DNA of 64,000 bases, taken from positions 776,683 to 840,682 of the forward strand of contig SWDI01000005.1 in assembly GCA_005116955.1 (NCBI GenBank), read 5' to 3'. Every line of letters begins with the position of its first letter. Position 1 is the first letter of the stretch. The stretch comes from Nitrospira sp. GTDB taxonomy: Bacteria > Nitrospirota > Nitrospiria > Nitrospirales > Nitrospiraceae. Of this stretch, positions 36,113 to 43,788 are shown piece by piece. The notes below the pieces were generated by a model. The model worked only from the letters and a program-made list of their open reading frames with translations. It ran no database searches and was not told where the DNA came from. Made by a program: the position numbers and the translations under genes.

Positions 36113-36316
36113 ATGAGTTCGTTTGGGACAAGCATTGCCGGGCTAGTGGGTGGAGTGGTGCTTCTGATGGGTCTGTTTGCTTTGTTCCAAAGGGAATGGA
36201 AAGCAGCGTGTGCGTGGTTTCTTTCGGGCCTGGCGCTGATCGCTCTGTTGACGTTTCTCGATAAACCGGGATCTCATCCATCAGAACCCGTTGAGACTCG
36301 CGAGACACGTGGGTAA
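36113..36316 (+). CDS. Small two-helix membrane protein
   Basis: A 67-residue protein with two transmembrane helices (IAGLVGGVVLLMGLFALF and ACAWFLSGLALIALLTFL) joined by a short basic loop and ended by a polar tail. A purine-rich AGGGGGAGAGGG precedes the ATG. No family recognised. Confidence 0.65.
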   Translation: MSSFGTSIAGLVGGVVLLMGLFALFQREWKAACAWFLSGLALIALLTFLDKPGSHPSEPVETRETRG

Positions 36317-36631
36317 CCGCGACTGAGCTCCGTGCAGTGGTCCACTCCCAGTTGTGACTGCCCCGAGTACACCCTACCCATCAAATACCGCAGGGTAAAG
36401 GTCACGCCCCCAAACAGAGTAATAGCTAAAGCCCTTCCCAGCACGGCTTCGTGCGCATCTTTATCGGTGATCAACGTCGCTGAAGTGATGCACTGAGAAG
36501 TTGAATCTGCGAGAAGATAGCGGCCTCGTCGGGAGATCATTGAGAGTGACAGGATTCTGAACTGCGTTTCAAAAAGCCACGTCCACCTCGGACGAGACTC
36601 TGAGGGGGAAGCAAAGCGTCTGCAGAGGTGG
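36317..36631. other. Intergenic stretch without a supported gene
   Basis: A minus-strand frame (36274-36645, 123 residues) contains one hydrophobic stretch (ALAITLFGGVTFTLRYLM) but lacks a ribosome binding site, overlaps both neighbours and looks like chance. No repeat, hairpin with T-run or RNA gene is evident. Confidence 0.4.
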
Positions 36632-36946
36632 CTATCGCTCTCCAAGTCGGCCGAGCGTACTCTCCACCGACCGCTCGAGTTTGTCCGCCGCTCCGCTCAA
36701 GGCGAGTTCAACCGTCGAGGCCTGATGGGTGACGGCGATGGGCTGGTGACCGGCCAGTCTGGCTTCCAGGACGCAACGGATATCGTCACCTTTTGTTTTG
36801 TGACTATTGGTATCGCTGAGATGCGCTTCGATCCGTGTAATCCGATCACGAAATCGGCCGACTGCGCCGTCCACGCTGGTCTCAACAAGAGCGACGATCT
36901 CCTCGCGCCCATGGATATGGTTATCCGTATGGACCTGAATTTGCAT
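36632..36946 (-). CDS. HPF/RaiA-like ribosome-associated protein
   Basis: A 104-residue single-domain protein similar to hibernation promoting factor and sigma-54 modulation proteins (IVALVETSVDGAVGRFRDRITRIEAHLSD, then DDIRCVLEARLAGHQPIAVTHQA). These bind the ribosome decoding region and silence it in stationary phase. It lacks the C-terminal extension of long HPF. AAGGAGGGAG lies just before the ATG. Confidence 0.78.
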   Translation of the reverse strand: MQIQVHTDNHIHGREEIVALVETSVDGAVGRFRDRITRIEAHLSDTNSHKTKGDDIRCVLEARLAGHQPIAVTHQASTVELALSGAADKLERSVESTLGRLGER

Positions 36947-37136
36947 CCGACTCCCTCCTTCACAAGGACTGTTTCAAAAATGGACCCTACTCGCCCTGGG
37001 CAAAAAAAGTCAATCGAAGCAAGGCTACGGATGAAGTCTCATTATCTTCATGGTAGATGATCAGAAGGAGAGAGAGGATATAGAGAAGGCTACAGATGCG
37101 AAGTCACTGGTGAGTATGCAGGGTGCATCCAGAAAC

Positions 37137-37165
37137 TTGACTTTAGTACGGCAAGACAATAGGAT
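37137..37165 (+). promoter_or_regulatory. Promoter of the guanidine operon
   Basis: TTGACT at 37137-37142, 17-base spacer, TAGGAT at 37160-37165. Transcription would start near 37172, about 15 bases before the riboswitch. Confidence 0.6.
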
Positions 37166-37185
37166 TCTGGAAAATTGTTCCAAGA

Positions 37186-37291
37186 GGAAAACTAGGGTTC
37201 CGGCTTTCTTCTTTCTAAGAGAGAGCGTCTGGTCCAAGAGTTTTCGGCCTCCCATAACGAGGCTCCACGGAGGGATAAAAACCCGGGAGAT
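37186..37291 (+). promoter_or_regulatory. Guanidine-I (ykkC) riboswitch
   Basis: The conserved blocks of the ykkC class appear in order and spacing: CTAGGGTTCCG (37192-37202), CTGGTCCAAGAG (37229-37240), then CCACGGAGGG and GGATAAAAACCCGGGAGA ending at 37290. The class binds free guanidinium. Near the 3' end, GCCTC (37247-37251) pairs with GAGGC (37259-37263) inside the aptamer. The same GCCTCC can instead pair with GGAGGC (37337-37342), the Shine-Dalgarno of the leader ORF, so ligand binding may free translation. A short stem CATGTAC/GTGCATG followed by CCTTTT could act as a weak terminator. It controls the permease and hydrolase downstream. Confidence 0.9.
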
Positions 37292-37348
37292 CATGTACTG
37301 AAGTGCATGGCCTTTTGGGAATGTAACCTTCCAACAGGAGGCTTCGTT

Positions 37349-37426
37349 ATGCATCTCCCTCCCATAAATGTTTCTATACCGGATCAGTCAGACCTGCCGC
37401 CGAGTCAGCAAGGTCTGCCATGGTAA
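37349..37426 (+). CDS. 25-codon leader ORF overlapping the permease start
   Basis: An ATG at 37349, with CAGGAGGC seven bases upstream, opens a 25-codon frame (MHLPPINVSI...QGLPW) whose TAA ends at 37426. The permease ATG at 37420 lies inside its last codons (ATGGTAA). The leader has the stronger ribosome binding site, so permease translation may depend on coupling. The peptide is proline-rich and matches nothing I know. Confidence 0.55.
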   Translation: MHLPPINVSIPDQSDLPPSQQGLPW

Positions 37427-38898
37427 GTCATGAAAGTCCTGATACGGTTCTCTCTGCTGCTGCTACGAGTACCCCCGAGACACTCCACCGCAGCCTCAGT
37501 CTCTGGAATAGCCTGACCATCGGGTTCGCAACAGTTTCACCGGTTGCCGGGCTCTACGCCATCATCGGTGTACAGACTGTCGTCACAGGCGGCGGGTGGT
37601 TTGCGGCGCTGGCGCTCTGCCTGGTGATGCAGTTGCTAGTCGCGACCGTGTATGCGGAGCTCTCCTCGCAGATTCCGATCGCGGGAGGTGCATACAAGTG
37701 GGCGCGACAGCTCGGAGGTGCCACCACCGGCACGTACGCCGGAGCCATCTACGTCAGCTCCACGATTGCCATGCTTACCACGACTGCCTATACCGGCGGT
37801 GTCTGGCTGGCGATTTTCTTTGGATCTGCAAGCGGGAGGGGAGCGACTCTGGTCATCTGGGGCGCTGTATTTCTGCTGGTTTGCACCGTCCTCAACCTCG
37901 TCCACGTCTCGGTCTTTAAGTATCTCATTTCCCTAGGAGTCTATGCAGAAATCGTCGGCTCGTTCGGCGTCGCGCTGCTGTTATTTTTCTTTTTCCGGCA
38001 GCATGAGTTCGCTGAACTGTTCGCCCATCTGGGGACAGGAACCGCACCCAGCCAGACCGCCGCGTTTTTAGCGGCGCTTGCCATTTCCGGGTGGGCATTC
38101 ATTGGCTTCGATGCCTGCTCGACAATCGCCGAAGAAACGCACGAACCCAAACGGATAGTACCGCGTGCGATCTTTTTCTCTCTCTGTATGGTGGGAAGCG
38201 TAGTGCTCTTCAACTCTGCCGCCCTTACTCTGAGCTTTGACCGCGATACCTTACAGCAGACGAGCGCCGCGTCCGATCCGGTCACACCAGTGATTGTCGC
38301 CAACTTTGGCACCTGGGCGGAGACCCCGTTTCTCGCCATTGTCATGATCGCATTTCTGGCTTGCGGATCCTCCATGGTCCAGTACACCTCTCGTATCGTG
38401 TTTTCCATGGCGCGCGAAGGCAGTATGCCGGCCGTCCTCAGTCGAGTGACCGCTGCCGGTGCTCCACGGAATGCCGTGCTGTTTACGGTGCTGCTGGCCA
38501 CGCTTGGTTTGCTCTTCGGGCTCAATGATGAAGCCGTCGCCACAGTCTTGGCATTCGGGACGGGTGGATTGTACGCCATGTTTGCGATGACCACGGGCGT
38601 CGGACTCTACACTCGTCTTACAGGCCGCTGGGATCCTTCGTTAGGTCAACTGAAACTGGGCTCGTGGGGAGTACCAATCAATACGGCAGCGTTTCTCTGG
38701 TCGCTCTTTGAATTCGTCAACATCGCCTGGCCGCGCCCCTATGCTGTGTCGCCTGATGCCCCCTGGTGGCAACTCTGGGCTGTCCCGCTGGTTCTCGGAA
38801 GTATCCTCGGTGTGACCACACTGTATCTCCTGGTCGGGGGATCGACAAGGAGCGACGCTCTGCGGAGTCCGCGGGAGTCGACACCAACTGAAGAATGA
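37420..38898 (+). CDS. APC-family permease, probable guanidine transporter
   Basis: A 492-residue protein with about 12 transmembrane helices of the amino acid-polyamine-organocation superfamily. Hallmarks are LTIGFATVSPVAGLYAI in helix 1, QIPIAGGAYKWARQLGG after helix 2 and ISGWAFIGFDACSTIAEETHEPKRIVPRAI around helix 6, as in amine permeases. General family knowledge gives uptake of a cationic amine or amino acid. The riboswitch upstream and the ureohydrolase downstream point to guanidinium as substrate; that is inference. Its own ribosome binding site is weak (AAGG). Confidence 0.85.
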   Translation: MVSHESPDTVLSAAATSTPETLHRSLSLWNSLTIGFATVSPVAGLYAIIGVQTVVTGGGWFAALALCLVMQLLVATVYAELSSQIPIAGGAYKWARQLGGATTGTYAGAIYVSSTIAMLTTTAYTGGVWLAIFFGSASGRGATLVIWGAVFLLVCTVLNLVHVSVFKYLISLGVYAEIVGSFGVALLLFFFFRQHEFAELFAHLGTGTAPSQTAAFLAALAISGWAFIGFDACSTIAEETHEPKRIVPRAIFFSLCMVGSVVLFNSAALTLSFDRDTLQQTSAASDPVTPVIVANFGTWAETPFLAIVMIAFLACGSSMVQYTSRIVFSMAREGSMPAVLSRVTAAGAPRNAVLFTVLLATLGLLFGLNDEAVATVLAFGTGGLYAMFAMTTGVGLYTRLTGRWDPSLGQLKLGSWGVPINTAAFLWSLFEFVNIAWPRPYAVSPDAPWWQLWAVPLVLGSILGVTTLYLLVGGSTRSDALRSPRESTPTEE

Positions 38899-38983
38899 AA
38901 GTTGGGCCGTTCTCCACACTCGTGTTGCAAGAAGTGTTTCAGAGAGAGTCAGAATCCATTCATCCGGTAGAAAAGGAGTACTC

Positions 38984-40132
38984 ATGGCAAAGAAGAGAAC
39001 ATACCAAGGCAAGGTTCCCCTGCATGACAAATACGGGCCAGAGGCGAAGTTCGCCGTGGAAGCGGAGGCGCTGCTGCCGACTACAAAATATGAAGAAGAA
39101 GTGGCCCGAGGTCTTGAATTGGGCCTGCAAGGGGCTGATTCTATCAAAGATCGCCGCATTCCCACCTTTAGTCGTGGAGAGCTCCCGCACTTCGCCGGCA
39201 TCAATACCTTCACCAAAGCGCCGTATGTCGAAGATGTCCGCAAGTGCGGGGAATACGACGTCGCCATTCTCGGGGCGCCGTTCGACGGAGGGACCACCTA
39301 TCGGGCCGGAACTCGATTCGGTCCCCAAGGCATTCGCAAGATCTCCGCATTGTACGGCAGCTATAGCTTCGAGCTCGGTGTGGATCTCAGAGAGTCGATC
39401 TCCATGTGCGATCTCGGTGACGTGTTCACCATTCCCGGCAACATCGAGAAGACCTTCGACCAAGTCAGCAAAGGGGTTGGCCATGTCTATGCCAGCGGCG
39501 CGTTTCCCGTGGTATTGGGTGGGGACCATTCGCTTGGCTTTGCCACCGTGCGGGGCGTGGCTCAGAATATGAACGGCAAGAAGCTCGGGATTCTTCACTT
39601 CGATCGGCATGTCGACACACAGGAGACCGATCTCGACGAACGCATGCACACCACGCCCTGGTTTCACGCGACGAATATTCAGAATGTACCCGCCAAGAAT
39701 CTTGTGCAGATCGGCATCGGTGGCTGGCAAGCGCCCAGACCAGGCGTGAAAGCCGGGCGGGAGCGTCAGACGAGCATCATGACTGTCACTGACTGCGTGG
39801 AAATGGGCATCGAGAATGCCGCGAAGCAGGCGCTCGAAGTGGCGTTTGATGGGGTGGATGCGGTGTGGCTGAGCTTCGATGTCGATTGCTTGGACGCCGC
39901 CTTCGTGCCGGGCACCGGCTGGCCGGAGCCGGGCGGGTTCCTCCCGCGTGAAGTGCTGAAGTTTCTCCAGATCATCGCCGACACGAAACCGCTGGCGGGA
40001 ATGGAAATTGTCGAATGTTCACCGCCCTATGACGCGGCGGAGATCACCAGTCTCATGGCCACCAGGGTGATCTGCGACGTCCTGGCCTGCCAAGTGCGAT
40101 CAGGTCACCTGGCCAACCGGAAGAAACGGTGA
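38984..40132 (+). CDS. gdmH: Ureohydrolase, probable guanidine hydrolase (guanidinase)
   Basis: A 382-residue arginase/agmatinase-superfamily hydrolase that by context would split guanidine into urea and ammonia. All six dinuclear metal ligands are visible: H182 (GGDHSLGF), D207, H209 and D211 (FDRHVDTQE), D299 and D301 (SFDVDCLD). Agmatinases have DAHxD and GTGTPEPGG; here the strings are DRHVDTQ and GTGW(313)PEPGG, pocket changes as in the guanidine hydrolase group known from Synechocystis and comammox Nitrospira. There is also a long N-terminal part (about 60 residues). AAAGGAG precedes the ATG. Automatic annotation would probably say agmatinase. Activity is inferred, not shown; related enzymes use nickel. 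Confidence 0.85.
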   Translation: MAKKRTYQGKVPLHDKYGPEAKFAVEAEALLPTTKYEEEVARGLELGLQGADSIKDRRIPTFSRGELPHFAGINTFTKAPYVEDVRKCGEYDVAILGAPFDGGTTYRAGTRFGPQGIRKISALYGSYSFELGVDLRESISMCDLGDVFTIPGNIEKTFDQVSKGVGHVYASGAFPVVLGGDHSLGFATVRGVAQNMNGKKLGILHFDRHVDTQETDLDERMHTTPWFHATNIQNVPAKNLVQIGIGGWQAPRPGVKAGRERQTSIMTVTDCVEMGIENAAKQALEVAFDGVDAVWLSFDVDCLDAAFVPGTGWPEPGGFLPREVLKFLQIIADTKPLAGMEIVECSPPYDAAEITSLMATRVICDVLACQVRSGHLANRKKR

Positions 40133-40167
40133 GAGGTGGTGACGTTGGTATGACAAAGGAGTGAATT

Positions 40168-40229
40168 GGCGGGCTTGCATCCGTGCAAGCCCGCCAGCTG
40201 CTTGTGCGTTCGGGAGGGGAACGCACAAG
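40168..40229 (+). terminator. Tandem perfect hairpins after the guanidine operon
   Basis: The first has a 12-base stem GGCGGGCTTGCA (40168-40179), loop TCCG, and TGCAAGCCCGCC (40184-40195). The second has CTTGTGCGTTC (40201-40211), loop GGGAGGG, GAACGCACAAG (40219-40229). Neither has a T-run, so they may stabilise the mRNA 3' end or mark a Rho-dependent end rather than be intrinsic terminators. Confidence 0.55.
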
Positions 40230-40398
40230 GAACCGCCGTGTTGAGAGTATTCCAGATTTCTCAGCCGTGGCATCAGTCACGATGCACTGTAGAGCAGTGT
40301 GATGCCTTGGATGGTCACAATAGTTTTCTGAAACGCTACTCGTTTGACTCACATCAAATCAGTTTCTATACTTATGCTTCACCTGGAGGCGATCACCG

Positions 40399-42048
40399 AT
40401 GAAAATCGCGATGGGCTTGCTCGTCTTAGTGGTTCTCCTCGTCGGCCTGGTGCTCGCACTGCCTTTCCTGATTGACCTCAATAAATATCAAGACCAGTAC
40501 AAGCCGCTGATTGAAGACGCACTCAATCGCAAGGTTCAGCTGCAAGACATCCGCTTGACCATCTGGCCAAGAATCGGTGTGCGCGTAGAGAGTTTCTCAG
40601 TGCTGGACGATCCGGCCTTTGGGACCGGTCCCATTGCTTCTCTCTCGTCGTTGGAAGTGGGTGTGAAGTTGATGCCGTTGCTGAGCAGCAAGGTCGAAGT
40701 GGAGGAAATCACGCTTCGCCAGCCAGTTATCACGGTGATCAAGAACCAGAAGGGAGTGCTGAACATTTCAACTATCGGCCGCAAAGGTGTACCGGTGCCG
40801 GAGAAGCCTTCGCGCGCCCCGATTCCTTCAACGGAGGGGCCGCTCAAGATTCTGGCGCTGCTGGCCGTGGACCGAGTGTCGATCGAGGGTGGGAAATTAA
40901 CCTACCGTGACCTCTCTGCCGCTAAGCCGACGGAATATGTATTGCAAGATTTGGAGGTGCTGCTGCAATCAGTGCGGCTTGGGCAAACGCCGAGTGTGCA
41001 TTTCGGGTCGCTGGTGCAGCCGTTCAATCTTCCGGTAAAGCTCGACGGCACCTTTGGTCCACTGCGAGAGACGATGGACATCGATGCGATCAACTTCCAG
41101 TTAGGCGTGGGAAAGACGGACTTTACCATTACAGGAAAGGCTGCGGGGAATGATGCCATAGTCAATATCAGCTCACCAGTGATCAATACCGCGAACTTAC
41201 CGATTGCGCTTCCCCTGAAAACACCCGTTGAGATCAAGGATCTCCAGATTTCGGCGGAAGTCATGGGGCAAGAGGCTAAGCTGAAATCCCTGGCGTTCCG
41301 TCTGTTCGACGGCGAGGTGAAAGGGCAAGGCAAACTGATCGCCGGATCAGACATGCCTCCATTCAAGGGGGCTGTGGCGATTCAAGGATTGCAGCTTGGC
41401 CCGGCGCTCAATGCCGTCGCCGAGACACCGATCTCGATCAGCGGGACGGCTGGTGCGGATCTGTCGGTGCAAGGGCGTGGGTTCTCGATGCCGGATCTGA
41501 CCAAAGCGTTAGAGGGGACCGGCCACCTGGCTGTGAAAGATGGAAAGATCGAAGGGGTGAATCTTCTCCAGGAAGTGGTCTCAGCCCTCAACGTGGCCGG
41601 TATTTCCCTCGGCGATGCGAAGGCCACGGCCTTTTCGACGATCGAGACGGATCTCGCCGTCAAGCAAGGGGTGCTCAAGGTGCAGCGGCTCTTGATGGAT
41701 AGCCATGATTTTCAGGCGACCGGAGGCGGCACGATTGGGTTTGATCAGCGACTGAATCTTGCCGTGAATCTCAACCTCTCCCAAGAGGTGAGCCAAAAGA
41801 TTGCGGCCGCTTCACCCGTCGTCAAAATCGCCTTAAAAGACGGCCGATTGAGTCTCCCGCTCACAATTACCGGAACGGCTCAAGCTCCCGCGTATGGAGT
41901 TGATGTCAAGGGTCTCAGCGCGAAAGTGCAGGAGCAGGTCAAAAAGAAGGTCGAAGAAGCTGTCGGTGGGCTGCTCAAAGGGACGACAAAGCCCGAGGAC
42001 ATCCAGAAAGAGGGGAAAGAGCTGCTCAAAGGATTATTCGGTCAATAA
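40399..42048 (+). CDS. AsmA-family protein
   Basis: A 549-residue inner-membrane-anchored protein with a large periplasmic part. The N-terminus MKIAMGLLVLVVLLVGLVLA is a signal anchor, followed by LIDLNKYQDQYKPLIEDALNRKVQL, typical of AsmA. The C-terminal region has the repeated ALxIxGxGxxD pattern (GHLAVKDGKIEGVNLLQEVVSALN). AsmA-like proteins form bridges that carry phospholipids between membranes. CTGGAGG precedes the ATG. The mscS-type gene follows by 12 bases. Confidence 0.88.
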   Translation: MKIAMGLLVLVVLLVGLVLALPFLIDLNKYQDQYKPLIEDALNRKVQLQDIRLTIWPRIGVRVESFSVLDDPAFGTGPIASLSSLEVGVKLMPLLSSKVEVEEITLRQPVITVIKNQKGVLNISTIGRKGVPVPEKPSRAPIPSTEGPLKILALLAVDRVSIEGGKLTYRDLSAAKPTEYVLQDLEVLLQSVRLGQTPSVHFGSLVQPFNLPVKLDGTFGPLRETMDIDAINFQLGVGKTDFTITGKAAGNDAIVNISSPVINTANLPIALPLKTPVEIKDLQISAEVMGQEAKLKSLAFRLFDGEVKGQGKLIAGSDMPPFKGAVAIQGLQLGPALNAVAETPISISGTAGADLSVQGRGFSMPDLTKALEGTGHLAVKDGKIEGVNLLQEVVSALNVAGISLGDAKATAFSTIETDLAVKQGVLKVQRLLMDSHDFQATGGGTIGFDQRLNLAVNLNLSQEVSQKIAAASPVVKIALKDGRLSLPLTITGTAQAPAYGVDVKGLSAKVQEQVKKKVEEAVGGLLKGTTKPEDIQKEGKELLKGLFGQ

Positions 42049-42060
42049 GGAAATCTCACC

Positions 42061-42864
42061 ATGAATATTCTGGATACGCTCACTCAATATGCCGTGCAGT
42101 ATGGGTTGCAGGCGGCGGTCGCGCTCGGCATCCTCATCGGCGGCATGATGGCGTCTCGTGGGGCCGCCAATTTTTCCCAACAGGCGCTCGAAAAGCAGAC
42201 CCTTGAGCCACCAGTGCGCATGCTCCTGGTGCGTATCGTGAAAATCATCGTCATACTGTTTACGGCGATGATCGCGCTCCAAACACTGGGTGTGCCCATT
42301 GCTCCGCTACTTGCCGGTGTTGGCGTCGCCGGTGTCGGTATTGGGTTGGCCTTGCAGGGGGTGTTGAGCAACGTGATGGCAGGGCTGTCGATTATCTTCA
42401 GTAAACCCTACAAGGTCGGCGAACATATCTCGCTGCTCGGAGTCCACGGGGATGTCGTGGTCATCGACATCTTCACGACGACACTGATGCACGCGGACCG
42501 ATCTCGCGTTATCATTCCCAACAGAAAAATCGTTGGGGAGATTCTGCACAACTTTGGAACAATCCGTCAGATGCATTTGACCGTTCCCGTGTCACCGAAC
42601 GCGAATCTTGATGAGGCCCTGGCTCAAGTTCGGGATGTCCTCAATCGGCATCCATCGGTTCTGAAAGACCCGGTTCCTTCAGTGGGAGTATCATCTCTCG
42701 GGGAATCGTCATTGACCGTGGCTATTGCCGCCGAGCCTTGGACGGCTGTGGCGGACTACAGTTCGACACAGAGCGAGTTGAATAAGTTGATTCTTCAACG
42801 ATTTCAAGAACGTGAGATTGCGCTACCCTCCGCAAGTCTTACCGTCCATGTGGTGAACAACTAA
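42061..42864 (+). CDS. MscS-type small-conductance mechanosensitive channel
   Basis: A 267-residue inner-membrane channel that releases solutes on hypo-osmotic stress. TM1-TM2 occupy about residues 15-75; the pore helix TM3 is VGVAGVGIGLALQGVLSNVMAGLSII, rich in Gly and Ala as in MscS. The beta domain (YKVGEHISLLGVHGDVVVIDIFTTTL, IPNRKIVGEILHNF) and an alpha-beta C-terminus follow. It is co-directional with the AsmA gene. An mscL gene lies near 51.1 kb. Confidence 0.92.
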   Translation: MNILDTLTQYAVQYGLQAAVALGILIGGMMASRGAANFSQQALEKQTLEPPVRMLLVRIVKIIVILFTAMIALQTLGVPIAPLLAGVGVAGVGIGLALQGVLSNVMAGLSIIFSKPYKVGEHISLLGVHGDVVVIDIFTTTLMHADRSRVIIPNRKIVGEILHNFGTIRQMHLTVPVSPNANLDEALAQVRDVLNRHPSVLKDPVPSVGVSSLGESSLTVAIAAEPWTAVADYSSTQSELNKLILQRFQEREIALPSASLTVHVVNN

Positions 42865-43104
42865 AAACCTCCGGTTCCCACCACAGCACTTCGCTTCTCG
42901 GGCGTTCTGCAGACACGTCACATTCAGTCTTGTTGATGGCGCTTCCCAGTGCTAGGATAGCACCTCTGTTGTTCGCGATTGTGATGAACGGAGAGGGAAG
43001 CGAACTATTTGCCGCCATCGAATCGAACGGCGGTCGATCGAGAGCGATGAGGAGTATGTCGTTACCGGGCTTGTTATCTCGTGGCCCCGACAGGAGGTGA
43101 GGCG

Positions 43105-43725
43105 ATGACTACATCACGTTCCGCCGATCAGCCCCTGATCGCCCGTGAAGACCCAACGACAGACCCTGACCGAGTCGGTGGGTTACCACACCCTGACGAT
43201 CGATCCGCAAGCGGGAACCTCGACAAGATTCGCGACATTCTCTTTGGCGCGCAAGCCCAAGAACATAACCGTCGGTTTGCTCAACTCGAACAGCATTTAA
43301 TCCGTGAAGCCTCGGACCTCCGCAACGATCTCAAGCGACGTTTTGAGAGCCTTGAGCGCTACATCAAGAAAGAAGTTGATGTGCTCACGAGCCGGTTGAC
43401 CAAGGAGCAGGAAGTTCGAGGGGAATCCGTCACGAACCTGACACAGGACCTCACCCAACTGGCTGCCACTCTTGAGGATAAAGCACGTCTGCTGGATATG
43501 CAGGCGACCCAAGTGCAAGCACATGTTCTCCAGCAGCTAACAGAACGGACGAGCGAGCTGGCGACCGACGTTCGAGATCGACATGCGGAGGCGGCGTCGG
43601 CACTCAATCAGGCCGTCCATGATCTCCGTGCGGAAAAGACGGATCGTGCGACGCTCGCAGCCATTTTATTGGAGGCATCTCAACGGCTATCCGATGAGGC
43701 GGTCTCCGGTCGCGGCTCAGCCTAA
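43105..43725 (+). CDS. Coiled-coil protein heading the GTPase/OmpA/sigma-54 operon
   Basis: A 206-residue soluble protein. After a polar N-terminus (about 50 residues), LFGAQAQEHNRRFAQLEQHLIREASDLRNDLKRRFESLERYIKKEV starts a long coiled coil that runs to the end. The segment I(R)DILFGAQ...HNRRFAQLE is a recognisable box in related proteins, but I cannot assign a function. A strong AGGAGGTGAGG fixes the ATG at 43105. It precedes the OmpA-domain gene by 63 bases. Confidence 0.75.
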   Translation: MTTSRSADQPLIAREDPTTDPDRVGGLPHPDDRSASGNLDKIRDILFGAQAQEHNRRFAQLEQHLIREASDLRNDLKRRFESLERYIKKEVDVLTSRLTKEQEVRGESVTNLTQDLTQLAATLEDKARLLDMQATQVQAHVLQQLTERTSELATDVRDRHAEAASALNQAVHDLRAEKTDRATLAAILLEASQRLSDEAVSGRGSA

Positions 43726-43788
43726 CAACAGTGGTCCGTGCGGCAGTCTCTTTGTGATCTATCGAGTCCATGACGATTGTGTTATCCC

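Noticed and set aside
36274-36645. A 123-residue minus-strand frame with one hydrophobic stretch
   Set aside because: It overlaps both neighbours, lacks a ribosome binding site and resembles no family.
37050-37301. An 83-residue frame across the riboswitch
   Set aside because: It runs through the conserved aptamer sequence and has no protein features.
38984-40132. Plain agmatinase
   Set aside because: The riboswitch, the neighbouring permease and the changed DAHxD and GTGTPEPGG motifs fit guanidine better; no polyamine genes are nearby.
40168-40229. A CRISPR-like repeat unit
   Set aside because: These are two different hairpins, not direct repeats, and there are no spacers.
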